The translations under genes were made by a program, and so were the position numbers. The notes under the pieces were generated by a model, which saw only the letters and a list, made by a program, of their open reading frames with translations, had not been told where the DNA came from and ran no database searches. Shown here one piece after another: positions 8,092 through 17,608 of a stretch of 64,000 bases of DNA (within the stretch, counting starts at the first letter, position 1; each line of letters opens with the position of its first letter). Origin of the DNA: Selenomonas ruminantium subsp. lactilytica TAM6421 (lineage in GTDB: Bacteria > Bacillota > Negativicutes > Selenomonadales > Selenomonadaceae); NCBI RefSeq assembly GCF_000284095.1, contig NC_017068.1:1612001-1676000 (forward strand), written 5' to 3'.

Positions 8092-10161
8092 TTACAGCAA
8101 TACTTTATGGCTGAGGTTTACGCGGCCCTTGTCATCAATCTCCACGACCTTGACTTCGAGCTGGTCACCAACCTGTACCACATCTTCCACATTCTCCACG
8201 CGGCGTTTAGCCAACTGGGAGATATGGCAGAGACCTTCCTTGCCCGGCAGGACTTCCACGAAGGCGCCGAACTTCATCAGGCGGGTTACGGTACCGGTGT
8301 AGACCTCACCGACCTCAACTTCCTTGACGATGTCTTCGATCATCTGACGGGCTTTCTTCATGCCCTCTGCATCGGCGGAGAAGATGAAGATATTGCCGTC
8401 TTCATGGATGTCGATCTGTACGCCGGTAGCATCAATGATGCCCTTGACCACCTTGCCGCCGGTGCCAATGACGTCACGGATCTTGTCCACCTTAATCTGC
8501 ATGGTTTCCACACGCGGAGCGTACGGAGACAGGTCTTCGTTGGGCTTATCGATGACTTCCAGCATCTTGCCCAGGATGAAGGCACGGCCACGCTTAGCCT
8601 GCTGCAAAGCAGAAGACAAGATGTTGCGGTCGATACCAGCCACCTTGATATCCATCTGAATAGCGGTGACACCATTTTCCGTACCGGCCACCTTGAAGTC
8701 CATATCGCCCAGCGCATCTTCCATGCCCTGGATATCGGTCAGGATCGTGTAGGCATCCCCTTCTTTGACCAGACCCATAGCCACGCCGGAAACCGGACGT
8801 TTGATGGGCACGCCGGCCTGCATCAGGGACAAGGTGCTGCCGCAAACGGAACCCATGGAACTGGAACCGTTGGATTCCAGAACTTCCGAAACGAGGCGGA
8901 TGGTGTACGGGAATTCTTCCGTGGAGGGAATGACCGGTACCAGAGCGCGCTCTGCCAGTGCACCATGACCGATTTCGCGGCGGCCTGGGCTGCGGATGGG
9001 CTTTGCTTCGCCGACGGAATAGCCGGGGAAGTTGTAATGATGGATATAGTGCTTCGTGGTTTCGGGGCCAAGGCCATCGATGATCTGTTCATCGCTCATC
9101 GGCCCTAAGGTGGTCACCGTCATGATCTGCGTCTGGCCGCGCGTGAACAGGCCGGAACCATGTGCACGGGGCAACAGACCTACTTCGCAGCTGACCGGGC
9201 GCACTTCTTCGAGGCCACGGCCATCCGGACGGATCTTTTCATGGGTGATCATATGGCGCACGATCTCTTTTTCCAGATCATGCAGGGCCATGGCGATTTC
9301 CTTGTCCATTTCCGGATATTCCACGAGGAAATGTTCCATGGTATCGGCATTGACTTCCGCAATATGGGCATCGCGATCGAGCTTGTCCGGATTGCGGGTT
9401 GCTTCGTCAAGTCTGTCCTTGGCGTATTCACGAATGGCAGCTTCGAGTTCTTCAGGCACAGTGAAGAGCTTGGTGATACGCTTTTCCTTGCCGCAGGCCT
9501 GCTGGATCTCTTCCTGGAACGCCACGATGCGCTTGATTTCCTGATGGCCATAGAGGATGGCATCGAGGATCACATCTTCCGGCAGCTCGTTAGCACCAGC
9601 TTCCACCATCATCACGGCATCCTTGGAGCCGGCAACGGTGAGGTTCAGCGTGGAAACCTTGCGCTGTTCTTCCGTGGGGTTGATGACGAATTCATCATTC
9701 ACGCGGCCGACACGCACACCAGCAATCGGACCCATGAACGGAATATCGGAGATGCAGAGGGCAGCAGACGCACCAATCATGGCAGCCAGTTCCGGAGCAT
9801 TGTCCTGCTCAACGGACATTACCGTAGCCACAATCTGCACATCATTGCGGTAGCCCTTGGGGAACAGCGGGCGGATGGGACGGTCAATCAGGCGGGCACA
9901 GAGGATGGCGTCGCTGGAAGGACGGCCCTCACGCTTGATAAAGCCGCCGGGAATCTTGCCTGCAGCATACATCTTTTCTTCGTAATCCACCGTCAGCGGG
10001 AAGAAATCCACGCCTTCGCGGGGTTCAGCGGATGCGGTAGCCGTGACGAGCACCACCGTATCACCATAGCGGACGAAGGCAGCGCCGTTGGCCTGTTTTG
10101 CCAGTTTGCCGGTTTCAATCGTCAGCTTGCGGCCGCCCAGTTCCATTTCAAAACTTTGCAT
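8092..10161 (-). CDS. pnp: Polyribonucleotide nucleotidyltransferase (PNPase)
   Basis: PNPase degrades RNA 3' to 5' with phosphate and can also add tails. The 689-residue protein has the full architecture: a first RNase PH domain (about 1-140), an all-helical linker, a second RNase PH domain (about 310-540, with FTRGQTQIM and [15 protein letters not shown]), a KH domain with [12 protein letters not shown] (about 560-572), and a C-terminal S1 domain ([15 protein letters not shown], about 625-639). A TAGGAGGAG site lies 5-6 bases before the ATG. It follows rpsO, the widespread rpsO-pnp order, but a hairpin with a T run (10244-10267) lies between, so some independent transcription or processing is likely. 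Confidence 0.98.
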   Translation of the reverse strand: MQSFEMELGGRKLTIETGKLAKQANGAAFVRYGDTVVLVTATASAEPREGVDFFPLTVDYEEKMYAAGKIPGGFIKREGRPSSDAILCARLIDRPIRPLFPKGYRNDVQIVATVMSVEQDNAPELAAMIGASAALCISDIPFMGPIAGVRVGRVNDEFVINPTEEQRKVSTLNLTVAGSKDAVMMVEAGANELPEDVILDAILYGHQEIKRIVAFQEEIQQACGKEKRITKLFTVPEELEAAIREYAKDRLDEATRNPDKLDRDAHIAEVNADTMEHFLVEYPEMDKEIAMALHDLEKEIVRHMITHEKIRPDGRGLEEVRPVSCEVGLLPRAHGSGLFTRGQTQIMTVTTLGPMSDEQIIDGLGPETTKHYIHHYNFPGYSVGEAKPIRSPGRREIGHGALAERALVPVIPSTEEFPYTIRLVSEVLESNGSSSMGSVCGSTLSLMQAGVPIKRPVSGVAMGLVKEGDAYTILTDIQGMEDALGDMDFKVAGTENGVTAIQMDIKVAGIDRNILSSALQQAKRGRAFILGKMLEVIDKPNEDLSPYAPRVETMQIKVDKIRDVIGTGGKVVKGIIDATGVQIDIHEDGNIFIFSADAEGMKKARQMIEDIVKEVEVGEVYTGTVTRLMKFGAFVEVLPGKEGLCHISQLAKRRVENVEDVVQVGDQLEVKVVEIDDKGRVNLSHKVLL

Positions 10162-10243
10162 AATTCTCCTCCTACGTCAAACTCATACTTTGATATAGTT
10201 CGACATCTATTGATTTAATCCTGTCATAAAGGAAATATACAAG

Positions 10244-10267
10244 AAAAAAGCGGGAAAATCTCCCGCT
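10244..10267 (-). terminator. Hairpin between rpsO and pnp
   Basis: GCGGGA and TCCCGC (10250-10267) with a short loop are followed on the minus strand by TTTTTTC. It is a terminator or an attenuating/processing site in the rpsO-pnp unit. Confidence 0.75.
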
Positions 10268-10292
10268 TTCTTTGCTTAAGGTAATCTCGCTA

Positions 10293-10568
10293 TTAGCCGA
10301 TCGTAGCGCGGATGCCGAGCTTAGCGATGATGGAACGATAACGCTCGATGTCCTTCTTGTAGAGGTAGCTGAGGAGACGGCGGCGATGACCAACCATCTT
10401 CAGCAGGCCACGACGGGAATGATGGTCCTTCTTGTGCTCCTTCAGATGATCCGTGAGGTACTGAATGCGAGCGGTCAGTACAGCGATCTGTACTTCCGGA
10501 GAACCCGTGTCACCTTCGTGAACGGCATACTTCTGCATGATTTCCTGTTTTGCTTCCTGAGTCAACAT
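10293..10568 (-). CDS. rpsO: 30S ribosomal protein S15
   Basis: S15 binds the three-way junction of 16S rRNA early in 30S assembly. The 91-residue product shows the family signature [22 protein letters not shown] and the [11 protein letters not shown] start region. Length and spacing fit the family (about 88-90). It has a strong GGAGGAG site, a promoter at 10669-10698, and a leader of about 95 bases containing short hairpins (a GGTGT/ACACC hairpin, and GGCG/CGCC around 10617-10632) that could bind S15 for feedback control, as known in other bacteria; that last point is inference. Confidence 0.98.
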   Translation of the reverse strand: MLTQEAKQEIMQKYAVHEGDTGSPEVQIAVLTARIQYLTDHLKEHKKDHHSRRGLLKMVGHRRRLLSYLYKKDIERYRSIIAKLGIRATIG

Positions 10569-10668
10569 GTGAAAACTCCTCCTATAAATCTAAAATATGT
10601 CCTACAGCTAAGATGGCGTCGGAGTTCTTCGCCGTCCGGGCTGTGGATTGGTGTCAAACACCTTTGTA

Positions 10669-10698
10669 AGTATAGCATAGGCCCATTGGCCTTGTAAA
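10669..10698 (-). promoter_or_regulatory. rpsO promoter
   Basis: On the minus strand TTTACA (10693-10698) and TATACT (10669-10674) are 18 bases apart, about 100 bases upstream of the rpsO start. Confidence 0.6.
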
Positions 10699-10720
10699 GA
10701 CAAATCTTGCGCTTTGCCCT

Positions 10721-11278
10721 TTATTTCGGCAAATATTTCATGAAGATGCGTTCGTCCTGTCGGATCTCACCGGAAAGATGCTTGTAAGTCACAAGCTGTG
10801 TCATCCCCTGCACGATCCGATATCCTAATTTCTTATGTGCTTTCAGGGACGCGGTATTCGTAGCCTTGGTACGGCTTACAATTCCCTTCGCAGAAATTTT
10901 CCGGCGTAGTTCCTGTTCCATGCTGGAAAAAATCTGCCGATGACGATAGGCCTTCCCTACGCCCCCTTCTTCCAGAAACCAATAAGCCTCCGGATTTATG
11001 CCATTATTCTGTGCTATCCGGGCTATTTCCACATCATCCTTCAGCGGCACCGCAGCCAAAAAGCCCGCACACCGCGCCAACTCGCTATCCATACAGAGAA
11101 CAATCAGCCCTTTGTCTGCGTAACTGCGAAAGAGACGAGCCACCTCATCAGCAGTAAAATATTCTTCGTAAGGAGGTTGGGCAAAACATTCCAAATAAAT
11201 CTCATATAATTCGATTTCCGTAAATAATGCTGCCATCCGCTGGCCGGAATCAATGGTCAATAGCTCCAGATTATTCAT
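10721..11278 (-). CDS. GNAT-family N-acetyltransferase
   Basis: A 185-residue protein with a GNAT-like ending: the TNTASLKAHKKLGYR segment (about 141-155) is the typical acetyl-CoA-binding helix and beta-7 region in which Asn/Ala-rich residues contact the cofactor. A RHRQIFSSMEQELRRK stretch sits before it, where the pyrophosphate loop normally lies, but a clean Q/RxxGxG/A motif is not obvious, so the fold call is good while the substrate is open. It starts one base after the mutS2 stop, so the two are probably co-transcribed and translationally coupled. Confidence 0.7.
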   Translation of the reverse strand: MNNLELLTIDSGQRMAALFTEIELYEIYLECFAQPPYEEYFTADEVARLFRSYADKGLIVLCMDSELARCAGFLAAVPLKDDVEIARIAQNNGINPEAYWFLEEGGVGKAYRHRQIFSSMEQELRRKISAKGIVSRTKATNTASLKAHKKLGYRIVQGMTQLVTYKHLSGEIRQDERIFMKYLPK

Positions 11279-11279
11279 A

Positions 11280-13658
11280 TCACTTCAACTCCACTACTGT
11301 GGCACCAGTGCCACCCTCGTTAATATCAGCAAATTGGAAACTAAGTACATTACGATGATTCTTCAAATAGGCATGGACCCCCTTGCGCAGGGCGCCGGTT
11401 CCCTTGCCGTGGATAATCAGGACCTGCGAAAGCCCGGCAATCACGGCATCGTCGATAAACTTGCCTAAAGTCATTTCTGCTTCGTCCACCATCATGCCAC
11501 GGATATCGATATCCCGGCCGATGTTCTGAGTCTTCTGCAGGAAACTGCCAGACTGGGAATTCTTGCGGCTGCCGGTATTCACACCGGGCTTTTCCTCGAC
11601 CTTATGAGCAAGGAAGGTGCAGGCATTGGCCTTGAGTTTGGTACGCAGGGCGCCTACCTGTACCGTCAGGTCCTTGCCCTGGATCTCCAGCACCGTGCCC
11701 TTCTGATCCAGCTTCTTCACATAAACCGTATCGCCCACGCGGATCTTCTTGAGATCGATGCGCTGGCCCACGCCCTTCTGCGCCATGATGCCTGGATTAG
11801 CCTTGGCCGAAGCTTCATTGATTTTCGCCCGGGCATTCTGGATGGCCTGCTGGCGTGCCCTGATGCCCTGATCGTCAAACTGCTCCTTGAGCTGGTTGAT
11901 GACCTCTTCCGACTCCCGCCGCGTCTGACGGATAAGGGCGGCACTCTTGTCCTTAGCCTTGCGGATGATATCGCCCTTCTTCTGGCTGAGCTCTTCCTTG
12001 GCCTTCAGCAGCTTTTCTTCCAGCTTCTTCACCCGGGCCTGCCGCTCAGCAATATCGGCATTGCGCTGCTCATACATCATCTTTTCATTTTCCAACTCAT
12101 TGATGACATGTTCAAACTGCGCATGGTCGGCCTTTACGAGCTGCTGGGCCCGCAGGATCAAGGAATCCGCCAGCCCCAGCCGCTTGCTGATGGCAAAGGC
12201 ATTGCTGGCACCCGGGATACCGATCAACAGGCGGTAAGTGGGGCGCAGGGTTTCAATATCAAATTCAACACAGGCATTTTCGATTCCTTCCCGGGTATAG
12301 GCAAAGGTCTTCAATTCCGAATAATGCGTAGTGGCAATAGTCGTAGCCTGTACTTCCAGTAATTTTTCCAGAATGGACATGGCCAAAGCCGCACCTTCTT
12401 CGGGATCAGTGCCGGCACCCAATTCGTCCAACAGCAATAAATCGTCGCTTTCCACCTTATCCAGGATGCTGACGATATGCGTCATATGGGCCGAGAAAGT
12501 GGACAAGCTCTGCTCAATGCTCTGCTCATCCCCGATATCGGCATAGATATTCGCATACAAGGCGATTTCCGAGCCCTGATCGACAGGCAGGTAAAGACCT
12601 GCCTGAGCCATCAATACCAGCAGCCCCAAGGTTTTCATGGTGACGGTCTTACCGCCGGTATTCGGGCCGGTAATCAGCAGCATCCGATAATCCTGTCCGA
12701 TGCTGATTGTGGTCGGTACGACCTTATCCACAGCAATCAGCGGATGACGGGCATTACTCAGCACCGTACGGCCTTCCTCATTCAGGAGAGGTCTTACCGC
12801 CTTCATGGCATTGGCCAGCCTTGCCTTGGCAAAGGTGAAGTCAATGTCCCCTAAGATCTCGCAGTTGGCAGAAAGCGTCTCCTTCTCCCGCTGGATCTCA
12901 CCGGACAGCTGCCGCAGGATGCGTTGGATTTCCTGCTGCTCAGCCAAAGTCAGCTGCTTCACATCATTATTGAGCTCCACCACAGCCATCGGCTCGATAA
13001 AGAGGGTGGAACCGCTGGCGGACTGGTCGTGGATCAGGCCAGGAAAATGCGCGCGGTACTCAGCCTTTACCGGAATAACATAACGCTCATCACGGACCGT
13101 AACGATGGCATCCTGAAACATCTTCTGATAAGCCCCATCATGGAGAATCGCATTGATCTTGTCCTTGATGCGGGTTTGGGAGGATTTCAGTTCCCGGCGG
13201 ATGCGGCGCAATTCCACGCTGGCATCTTCCCGCATATTACCATGTTCATCGATGACATTATTGAGGTTGCGCTCCAGCTGTCCTAGGATTTCCAAGGAAC
13301 GTGCCCATTCCTGTAAAATTGGGGATTCCATTTCCAGATCCCGAAAGAAATACTTGATGGTACGCATGGCATACATGGTGCTCATGATATTCTGCAGCTC
13401 TTCGAGTTCCAGTATGGCCCCCTTGCCCGCTTTCTTCAGAAGCAGACGGATATCCCGGATTCCTCCTAAAGGCGGTGCTGACATAGAAAGCACCTTGACC
13501 GCTTCCGTCGTCTGCTCCTGCCATTCCAAAACTTCGGCAAAGTCCGAGCTGGGCACCAGCTCATGGGCTTTTTCCTTGCCCAATGCCGAACCGGCATATT
13601 CTGCCAATTTATCGGTTATCTTCCTGTATTCTAAAACCTTAAATGAATCTTGTTCCAT
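11280..13658 (-). CDS. mutS2: Endonuclease MutS2 (RqcU)
   Basis: MutS2 is a MutS-like ATPase that in Firmicutes either suppresses recombination or senses collided ribosomes and splits them. The 792-residue product lacks the MutS mismatch-reading domain, as expected. It has the core/clamp region, Walker A GPNTGGKTVTMK, Walker B LLLLDELGAGTDP, a long charged coiled coil (about 510-630), a KOW-like segment, and a C-terminal Smr nuclease domain (DIRGMMVDEAE, HGKGTGALR). The start is the ATG at 13658, with an AGAGGAG site 11 bases upstream; the reading frame stays open to 13691, but that part carries the ribosome site. The presence of rqcH in the same window is consistent with a role in ribosome rescue. 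Confidence 0.95.
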   Translation of the reverse strand: MEQDSFKVLEYRKITDKLAEYAGSALGKEKAHELVPSSDFAEVLEWQEQTTEAVKVLSMSAPPLGGIRDIRLLLKKAGKGAILELEELQNIMSTMYAMRTIKYFFRDLEMESPILQEWARSLEILGQLERNLNNVIDEHGNMREDASVELRRIRRELKSSQTRIKDKINAILHDGAYQKMFQDAIVTVRDERYVIPVKAEYRAHFPGLIHDQSASGSTLFIEPMAVVELNNDVKQLTLAEQQEIQRILRQLSGEIQREKETLSANCEILGDIDFTFAKARLANAMKAVRPLLNEEGRTVLSNARHPLIAVDKVVPTTISIGQDYRMLLITGPNTGGKTVTMKTLGLLVLMAQAGLYLPVDQGSEIALYANIYADIGDEQSIEQSLSTFSAHMTHIVSILDKVESDDLLLLDELGAGTDPEEGAALAMSILEKLLEVQATTIATTHYSELKTFAYTREGIENACVEFDIETLRPTYRLLIGIPGASNAFAISKRLGLADSLILRAQQLVKADHAQFEHVINELENEKMMYEQRNADIAERQARVKKLEEKLLKAKEELSQKKGDIIRKAKDKSAALIRQTRRESEEVINQLKEQFDDQGIRARQQAIQNARAKINEASAKANPGIMAQKGVGQRIDLKKIRVGDTVYVKKLDQKGTVLEIQGKDLTVQVGALRTKLKANACTFLAHKVEEKPGVNTGSRKNSQSGSFLQKTQNIGRDIDIRGMMVDEAEMTLGKFIDDAVIAGLSQVLIIHGKGTGALRKGVHAYLKNHRNVLSFQFADINEGGTGATVVELK

Positions 13659-13693
13659 TAAACGTAAAACTCCTCTAAAAAAAATGGTCATAA

Positions 13694-15262
13694 TCAGGAT
13701 TGACCAGTCAACTGTTTTTTCCGTAATCCTTTCAATGCCTGGGCTAGATTTTCCCGGATATCACCGGCAAGCAGGGATTCCCCCTTTTCGCCATAGGCAA
13801 TATCGCCTGCCCGGCCATGCAGGTAAACACCTGCCAACGGTGCCAAACCGCTCTCCGTCTGCTTCATCAGTCCCGTAATGGTACCGGCCAGCACATCACC
13901 GCTGCCAGCTGTTGCCATGCCGGGATTCCCCTGGGAAGACAAAAAGATCATGCCATCCGGATAAGCCACCAGCGTACATTCACTCTTGACCACCAGGATG
14001 CACTGATATTCTGCCGCAGCCTCACGGACAATGGGCAGAAGCGACTCCCGCAGTTCCGGCACAGTTACGCCCAAAAGAGCTGCCATTTCCCCTAAATGCG
14101 GTGTGAGTACCGGCACCTGCGGCAATTTGCTCAAATCATCCGGTTGGCTGTTAAAGGCAAAGAGCGCATCCGCATCCATGACCAATGGCTTATTGACACG
14201 CTGCACGAACATGCGGATCAGTTCCTGCGTTTCCATGCTGCGCCCCATTCCCGGGCCAATCAACACGGCATCATGTATCTGCGCCAGTTCCAGCAGTTTC
14301 TTCAACGCCTCTTCACCGCCCATTGCTCCCGTGGTCTTTTCCGCCACGGGCTGCACCATGACTTCCTGCAGCTGACCAGCCAGTACAGGCTGTAACGATG
14401 CTGGCACGGCCAACGTGACAATCCCCGCACCGGCACGCAAAGCGGCTGTCGCGGCCAAAGCTGCCGCGCCGGTCATCCCCAGTGACCCGGCCACCACGAG
14501 GATTTTGCCGCAATCTCCCTTATGCACCGCTTTCCCACGCAAGGGCAGTAATGTCACCGCCAGTTTATCATCCAGCAATGCCTGCCGGATCTGCTTGCTT
14601 TGCAGCAGATTCTGCGGAATGCCGATATCATCAACAATCAACTGGCCGGTCATATCCGCACCGGGACTCAGCAAATGACCAACTTTGGGCAGCCCCAGTG
14701 TCAGTGTCATATTCGCCATAATCGCTACCGTAGAGACCTTGCCTGTATCAGCCTCCACACCACTGGGAATATCCACAGACAGTACCTTTTTGCCGGCTTC
14801 ATTGACTTCTTCAATCAGACGCAGGACTTTCTTCTTCAACTCACCATTGAAGCCCGTACCTAAAATACCATCCACGATGCCATCGGCAAATTTCAGCGCT
14901 ACATGCAGGCGATTCCAATCCCGGTCTTCTTCCAGACCATGGACTTCGATGCCCATTTTGTCACTGGCCTTTTTCATGCGGGATGAAGCAGTCTTCAGAT
15001 GCGCCGGTTCACAGGTCAAAAAGATCTTGATCTTCGCCCCCATATTGGTCAGATAGCGGGCGGCGGCAAAGGCGTCTCCACCGTTATTGCCACTGCCTGC
15101 CAATACACAGATGGTTTTGCCTGCCACTTCGCCCAACAGATGCTCCATGGCCTGAGCAATACGATGACCGGCACTTTCCATCAGCAGGAGTTCCGGCAGA
15201 CCGTATTCCTCGGCAGCCAATCGATCGATATTACGCATTTCTTCACTTACTGCTATCTTCAT
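13694..15262 (-). CDS. nnr: Bifunctional NAD(P)HX epimerase/dehydratase
   Basis: This enzyme repairs hydrated NADH and NADPH: the N-terminal YjeF domain epimerises R- and S-NAD(P)HX, and the C-terminal kinase-like domain dehydrates the S form with ADP. The 522-residue protein has the epimerase part (AGSGNNGGDAFAAAR, about 58-72; VDIPSGV) and the ribokinase-like part (VVAGSLGMTGAA; GPGMGRS; TPHLGEMA; GNPGMATAGSGDVLAG). The start at 15262 gives the canonical MKIAVSEEM with a GGAGG site 7 bases upstream. It begins two bases after the acpS stop, a common acpS-nnr pair. Confidence 0.95.
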   Translation of the reverse strand: MKIAVSEEMRNIDRLAAEEYGLPELLLMESAGHRIAQAMEHLLGEVAGKTICVLAGSGNNGGDAFAAARYLTNMGAKIKIFLTCEPAHLKTASSRMKKASDKMGIEVHGLEEDRDWNRLHVALKFADGIVDGILGTGFNGELKKKVLRLIEEVNEAGKKVLSVDIPSGVEADTGKVSTVAIMANMTLTLGLPKVGHLLSPGADMTGQLIVDDIGIPQNLLQSKQIRQALLDDKLAVTLLPLRGKAVHKGDCGKILVVAGSLGMTGAAALAATAALRAGAGIVTLAVPASLQPVLAGQLQEVMVQPVAEKTTGAMGGEEALKKLLELAQIHDAVLIGPGMGRSMETQELIRMFVQRVNKPLVMDADALFAFNSQPDDLSKLPQVPVLTPHLGEMAALLGVTVPELRESLLPIVREAAAEYQCILVVKSECTLVAYPDGMIFLSSQGNPGMATAGSGDVLAGTITGLMKQTESGLAPLAGVYLHGRAGDIAYGEKGESLLAGDIRENLAQALKGLRKKQLTGQS

Positions 15263-15264
15263 CC

Positions 15265-15636
15265 TTATGCCTCCATCACACATTGCGCTGCCCCATACTC
15301 TTTTGTATGCGTCAGGGACAGCCAAATATTCTTTACGCCCTTCGTCCGGGCCAGATCTGCAAAATAACCGGTCAGTCGAGTCTGGGGACATCCCAACTCA
15401 TCCGGCAGGATTTCCATATCCGTGAGTTTCCCACCGCGCAAGCCTGTCCCAAAAGCCTTCATAATCGCTTCTTTGGCCGCAAAACGGGCAGCAAAGCTCT
15501 GTGCTGCCTGTTGTCCACGACTGCGGCAATACTCGATCTCTGCCGGGGTAAACACCCGGGTGACAAAGTGATCACTTATGATCGCCTTTTTCACCCGGCT
15601 GACTTCTACTATATCCATACCAATTCCTGTAATCAA
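15265..15636 (-). CDS. acpS: Holo-[acyl-carrier-protein] synthase
   Basis: AcpS moves phosphopantetheine from CoA to acyl carrier protein. The 123-residue product has the family start GIGMDIVEVSRV with the magnesium-binding Asp, and the second motif FAARFAAKEAIMKAFGTG with the metal-binding Glu. Translation starts at a TTG (15636) preceded by GGAGG at 8 bases; an internal ATG would remove the catalytic N-terminus. It leads directly into nnr. Confidence 0.95.
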   Translation of the reverse strand: MITGIGMDIVEVSRVKKAIISDHFVTRVFTPAEIEYCRSRGQQAAQSFAARFAAKEAIMKAFGTGLRGGKLTDMEILPDELGCPQTRLTGYFADLARTKGVKNIWLSLTHTKEYGAAQCVMEA

Positions 15637-15686
15637 AAAAACAGCCTCCTATAATCTTACCATTTATTTGTCTTTTAGGCAAAGAA

Positions 15687-15707
15687 CAAGCCGGCTTTTC
15701 AGCCGGC
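15687..15707 (-). terminator. Terminator after motB
   Basis: GCCGGCT and AGCCGGC with a GAAA tetraloop are followed on the minus strand by TTGTTCTTT, between the motB stop and acpS. Confidence 0.75.
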
Positions 15708-15722
15708 TTTGTCCTGCTTGCT

Positions 15723-16601
15723 TTACATAGATGTTGTTGCCATCCTGCTGCTGGCCGCTCCATCGGTGGAGGGAGTAGCTGGACCACTATTGTTCGTCGG
15801 CATGCCATCGGCGCCCGTATCGGGCTTGGTGACCTTGCCGCCTGCAGGCTCATTGGGATTAAAGCGATAATTGCGGGCGATGAAAATCTCTACCCGGCGA
15901 TTCTGCTGTCTGCCGGCATCGGTCTTATTATCGGCAATAGGCCGATATTCGCTATAGCCAATGGCACTGAAACGGGCAGGATTCAACGATTTCTCTGCCG
16001 CCAGCACAGCCTTCATCAGGTTCATAGCCCTGGACGAGCTTAGCTCCCAATTGGAGGGATATTGAGCCGTATTGATGGGAACATTATCCGTGTGCCCGGA
16101 AATGACCACCCGTTCCGGCAGCGATGCCAGCATACCGGCCACTACGGGAACAATGGATTGGGCCTGTCCCACCAGCTGGGCAGAACCCGAGGGGAACAGC
16201 GCCCGTTCCTTGATGCGGATCATCAGGCCTTCTTCGGCCATCTCCGTACTGAGCTGATCCTCCAAATGATTTTCTTCAATGTATTCCTGCATCTTTTTCT
16301 GGACTTCTTCCAGCTGGCTGTTTTCCGCAAAATAAGCCGAATTACCCAAATCCTCATCCGACGGCATCTCAGCCCGGCGGCCTACATTGGGGCCTGCCTT
16401 ATCGAAGAAGGAGGGACCGCCCATATTGAAAGCTGCCGTGAATGCCTGCGCCAGTTCCGACATCTTCTTCTGGTCCGTCTGGGAAATAGCAAAGAGGGCG
16501 ATAAAGAGGGCCAGGAGCAACGTCATCAAGTCAGAATACGGCAGGAGCCAGGGCTCACCTTCATGTTCTTCGTGAGGCGGATGATGTTTCTTTCTAGCCA
16601 T
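15723..16601 (-). CDS. motB: Flagellar motor stator protein MotB
   Basis: MotB anchors the proton- or sodium-driven stator to peptidoglycan. The 292-residue protein has a short basic N-terminus, one membrane helix with the ion-binding Asp in PYSDLMTLLLALF (about 22-34), a plug/linker, and a C-terminal OmpA-like peptidoglycan-binding domain (ISGHTDNVPI, NWELSSSRAMN, RQQNRRVEI). The start is the ATG at 16601 with AAGGAG 7-8 bases upstream; a TTG one codon earlier is less likely. The C-terminal tail is low-complexity, rich in Gly, Pro, Ser and Thr. It follows motA with a gap of a few bases. Confidence 0.95.
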   Translation of the reverse strand: MARKKHHPPHEEHEGEPWLLPYSDLMTLLLALFIALFAISQTDQKKMSELAQAFTAAFNMGGPSFFDKAGPNVGRRAEMPSDEDLGNSAYFAENSQLEEVQKKMQEYIEENHLEDQLSTEMAEEGLMIRIKERALFPSGSAQLVGQAQSIVPVVAGMLASLPERVVISGHTDNVPINTAQYPSNWELSSSRAMNLMKAVLAAEKSLNPARFSAIGYSEYRPIADNKTDAGRQQNRRVEIFIARNYRFNPNEPAGGKVTKPDTGADGMPTNNSGPATPSTDGAASSRMATTSM

Positions 16602-16605
16602 CAAA

Positions 16606-17379
16606 TCACTCCTTCTTCAAACCTTCACGTTCGGACTGCGGAATGAATACCATCAGTTTTGCTTCAATTGCCGTAGGTGAATCACCGGCCTGCAAGGAGA
16701 GGATACCTTCAATGATCATGCGTTTCTCACTGACCTCTGCCTTGGACAAAAGCTTCAGCTTGTTAGCCATAGGCAGATAGACAACGTATGCGGTGAAGAT
16801 ACCAAGAATCGTAGCAACGAAGGCTGCAGCAATTGCATGACCTAATTTGTTAACGTCGTTCAAGTTACCAAGAGCAGCGATAAGACCGATAACGGCGCCC
16901 AACACACCAAGGGTAGGTGCATAAAGACCAGCCTGCTCCAACATGGCACGGCCTTCTGCATGACGTTCCTGCATGACCGCCAGTTCTGCATCCAATACAT
17001 CGCCGACGAATTCCGGGTCCATACCATCAATGACCATGCCTAAACCGGTACGGAAAAAGGGATCTTCAATCTCCTGTACCTTGCTTTCCAGCGCCAGAAT
17101 GCCTTCACGGCGGGCAATCTGGGAAAGTTCGATAAACAGGCCCAAAAGCTCTGACTTCTCATGAAGTGAGGGCTTGAAAAAAACCATCTTGATCAGCTTG
17201 GGCAAGTTTTTCAGCTGGTTCATGTTGAATGCTGTGAACAAGCAGGAGAAAGTACCGCAGATAATAATCAGGAATGCTGCCGGGTTATTCAGCGAGCTAA
17301 TAGGTGCACCCTTGATGATCATGCCGACGAAGACGGAAATAAGACCGCCCACTGCGCCTATAAGTGTTGAAATTTCCAA
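16606..17379 (-). CDS. motA: Flagellar motor stator protein MotA
   Basis: MotA forms the ion channel of the stator with MotB. The 257-residue protein has four membrane helices: two near the N-terminus (about 4-22 and 33-50), a long cytoplasmic loop with charged residues, then two helices (GVLGAVIGLIAALGN and HAIAAAFVATILGIFTAYVVYLP). The Pro and Thr/Ala residues of the channel are in the expected places. An AGGGGGG site precedes the ATG. motAB form a two-gene operon, divergent from the LysR gene; no clear flagellar-sigma promoter was found upstream. Confidence 0.95.
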   Translation of the reverse strand: MEISTLIGAVGGLISVFVGMIIKGAPISSLNNPAAFLIIICGTFSCLFTAFNMNQLKNLPKLIKMVFFKPSLHEKSELLGLFIELSQIARREGILALESKVQEIEDPFFRTGLGMVIDGMDPEFVGDVLDAELAVMQERHAEGRAMLEQAGLYAPTLGVLGAVIGLIAALGNLNDVNKLGHAIAAAFVATILGIFTAYVVYLPMANKLKLLSKAEVSEKRMIIEGILSLQAGDSPTAIEAKLMVFIPQSEREGLKKE

Positions 17380-17558
17380 GATAAAAGCCCCCCTAACCTT
17401 CCTTTGCTATTGAAGGAACATCATCTAAGCAGAAAATACACATGTATCTAATTTGTATAATTCCATACGCAGAATAAAAATCCTACTATAGAGTCAGAAA
17501 AATTTTTCTATTTTTTATAATAAATTTTTATTATTATATCATACATTCATCAAAAGTA

Positions 17559-17567
17559 TGGTATAAT
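17559..17567 (+). promoter_or_regulatory. Extended -10 promoter of the LysR gene
   Basis: TGGTATAAT is an extended -10 element about 40 bases before the LysR start; no good -35 box is visible. The 229-base gap to motA is otherwise AT-rich without recognisable structure. Confidence 0.5.
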
Positions 17568-17608
17568 AGATGTGAATAAAACTAGTTTATAGAGAAAGAA
17601 GCGATACG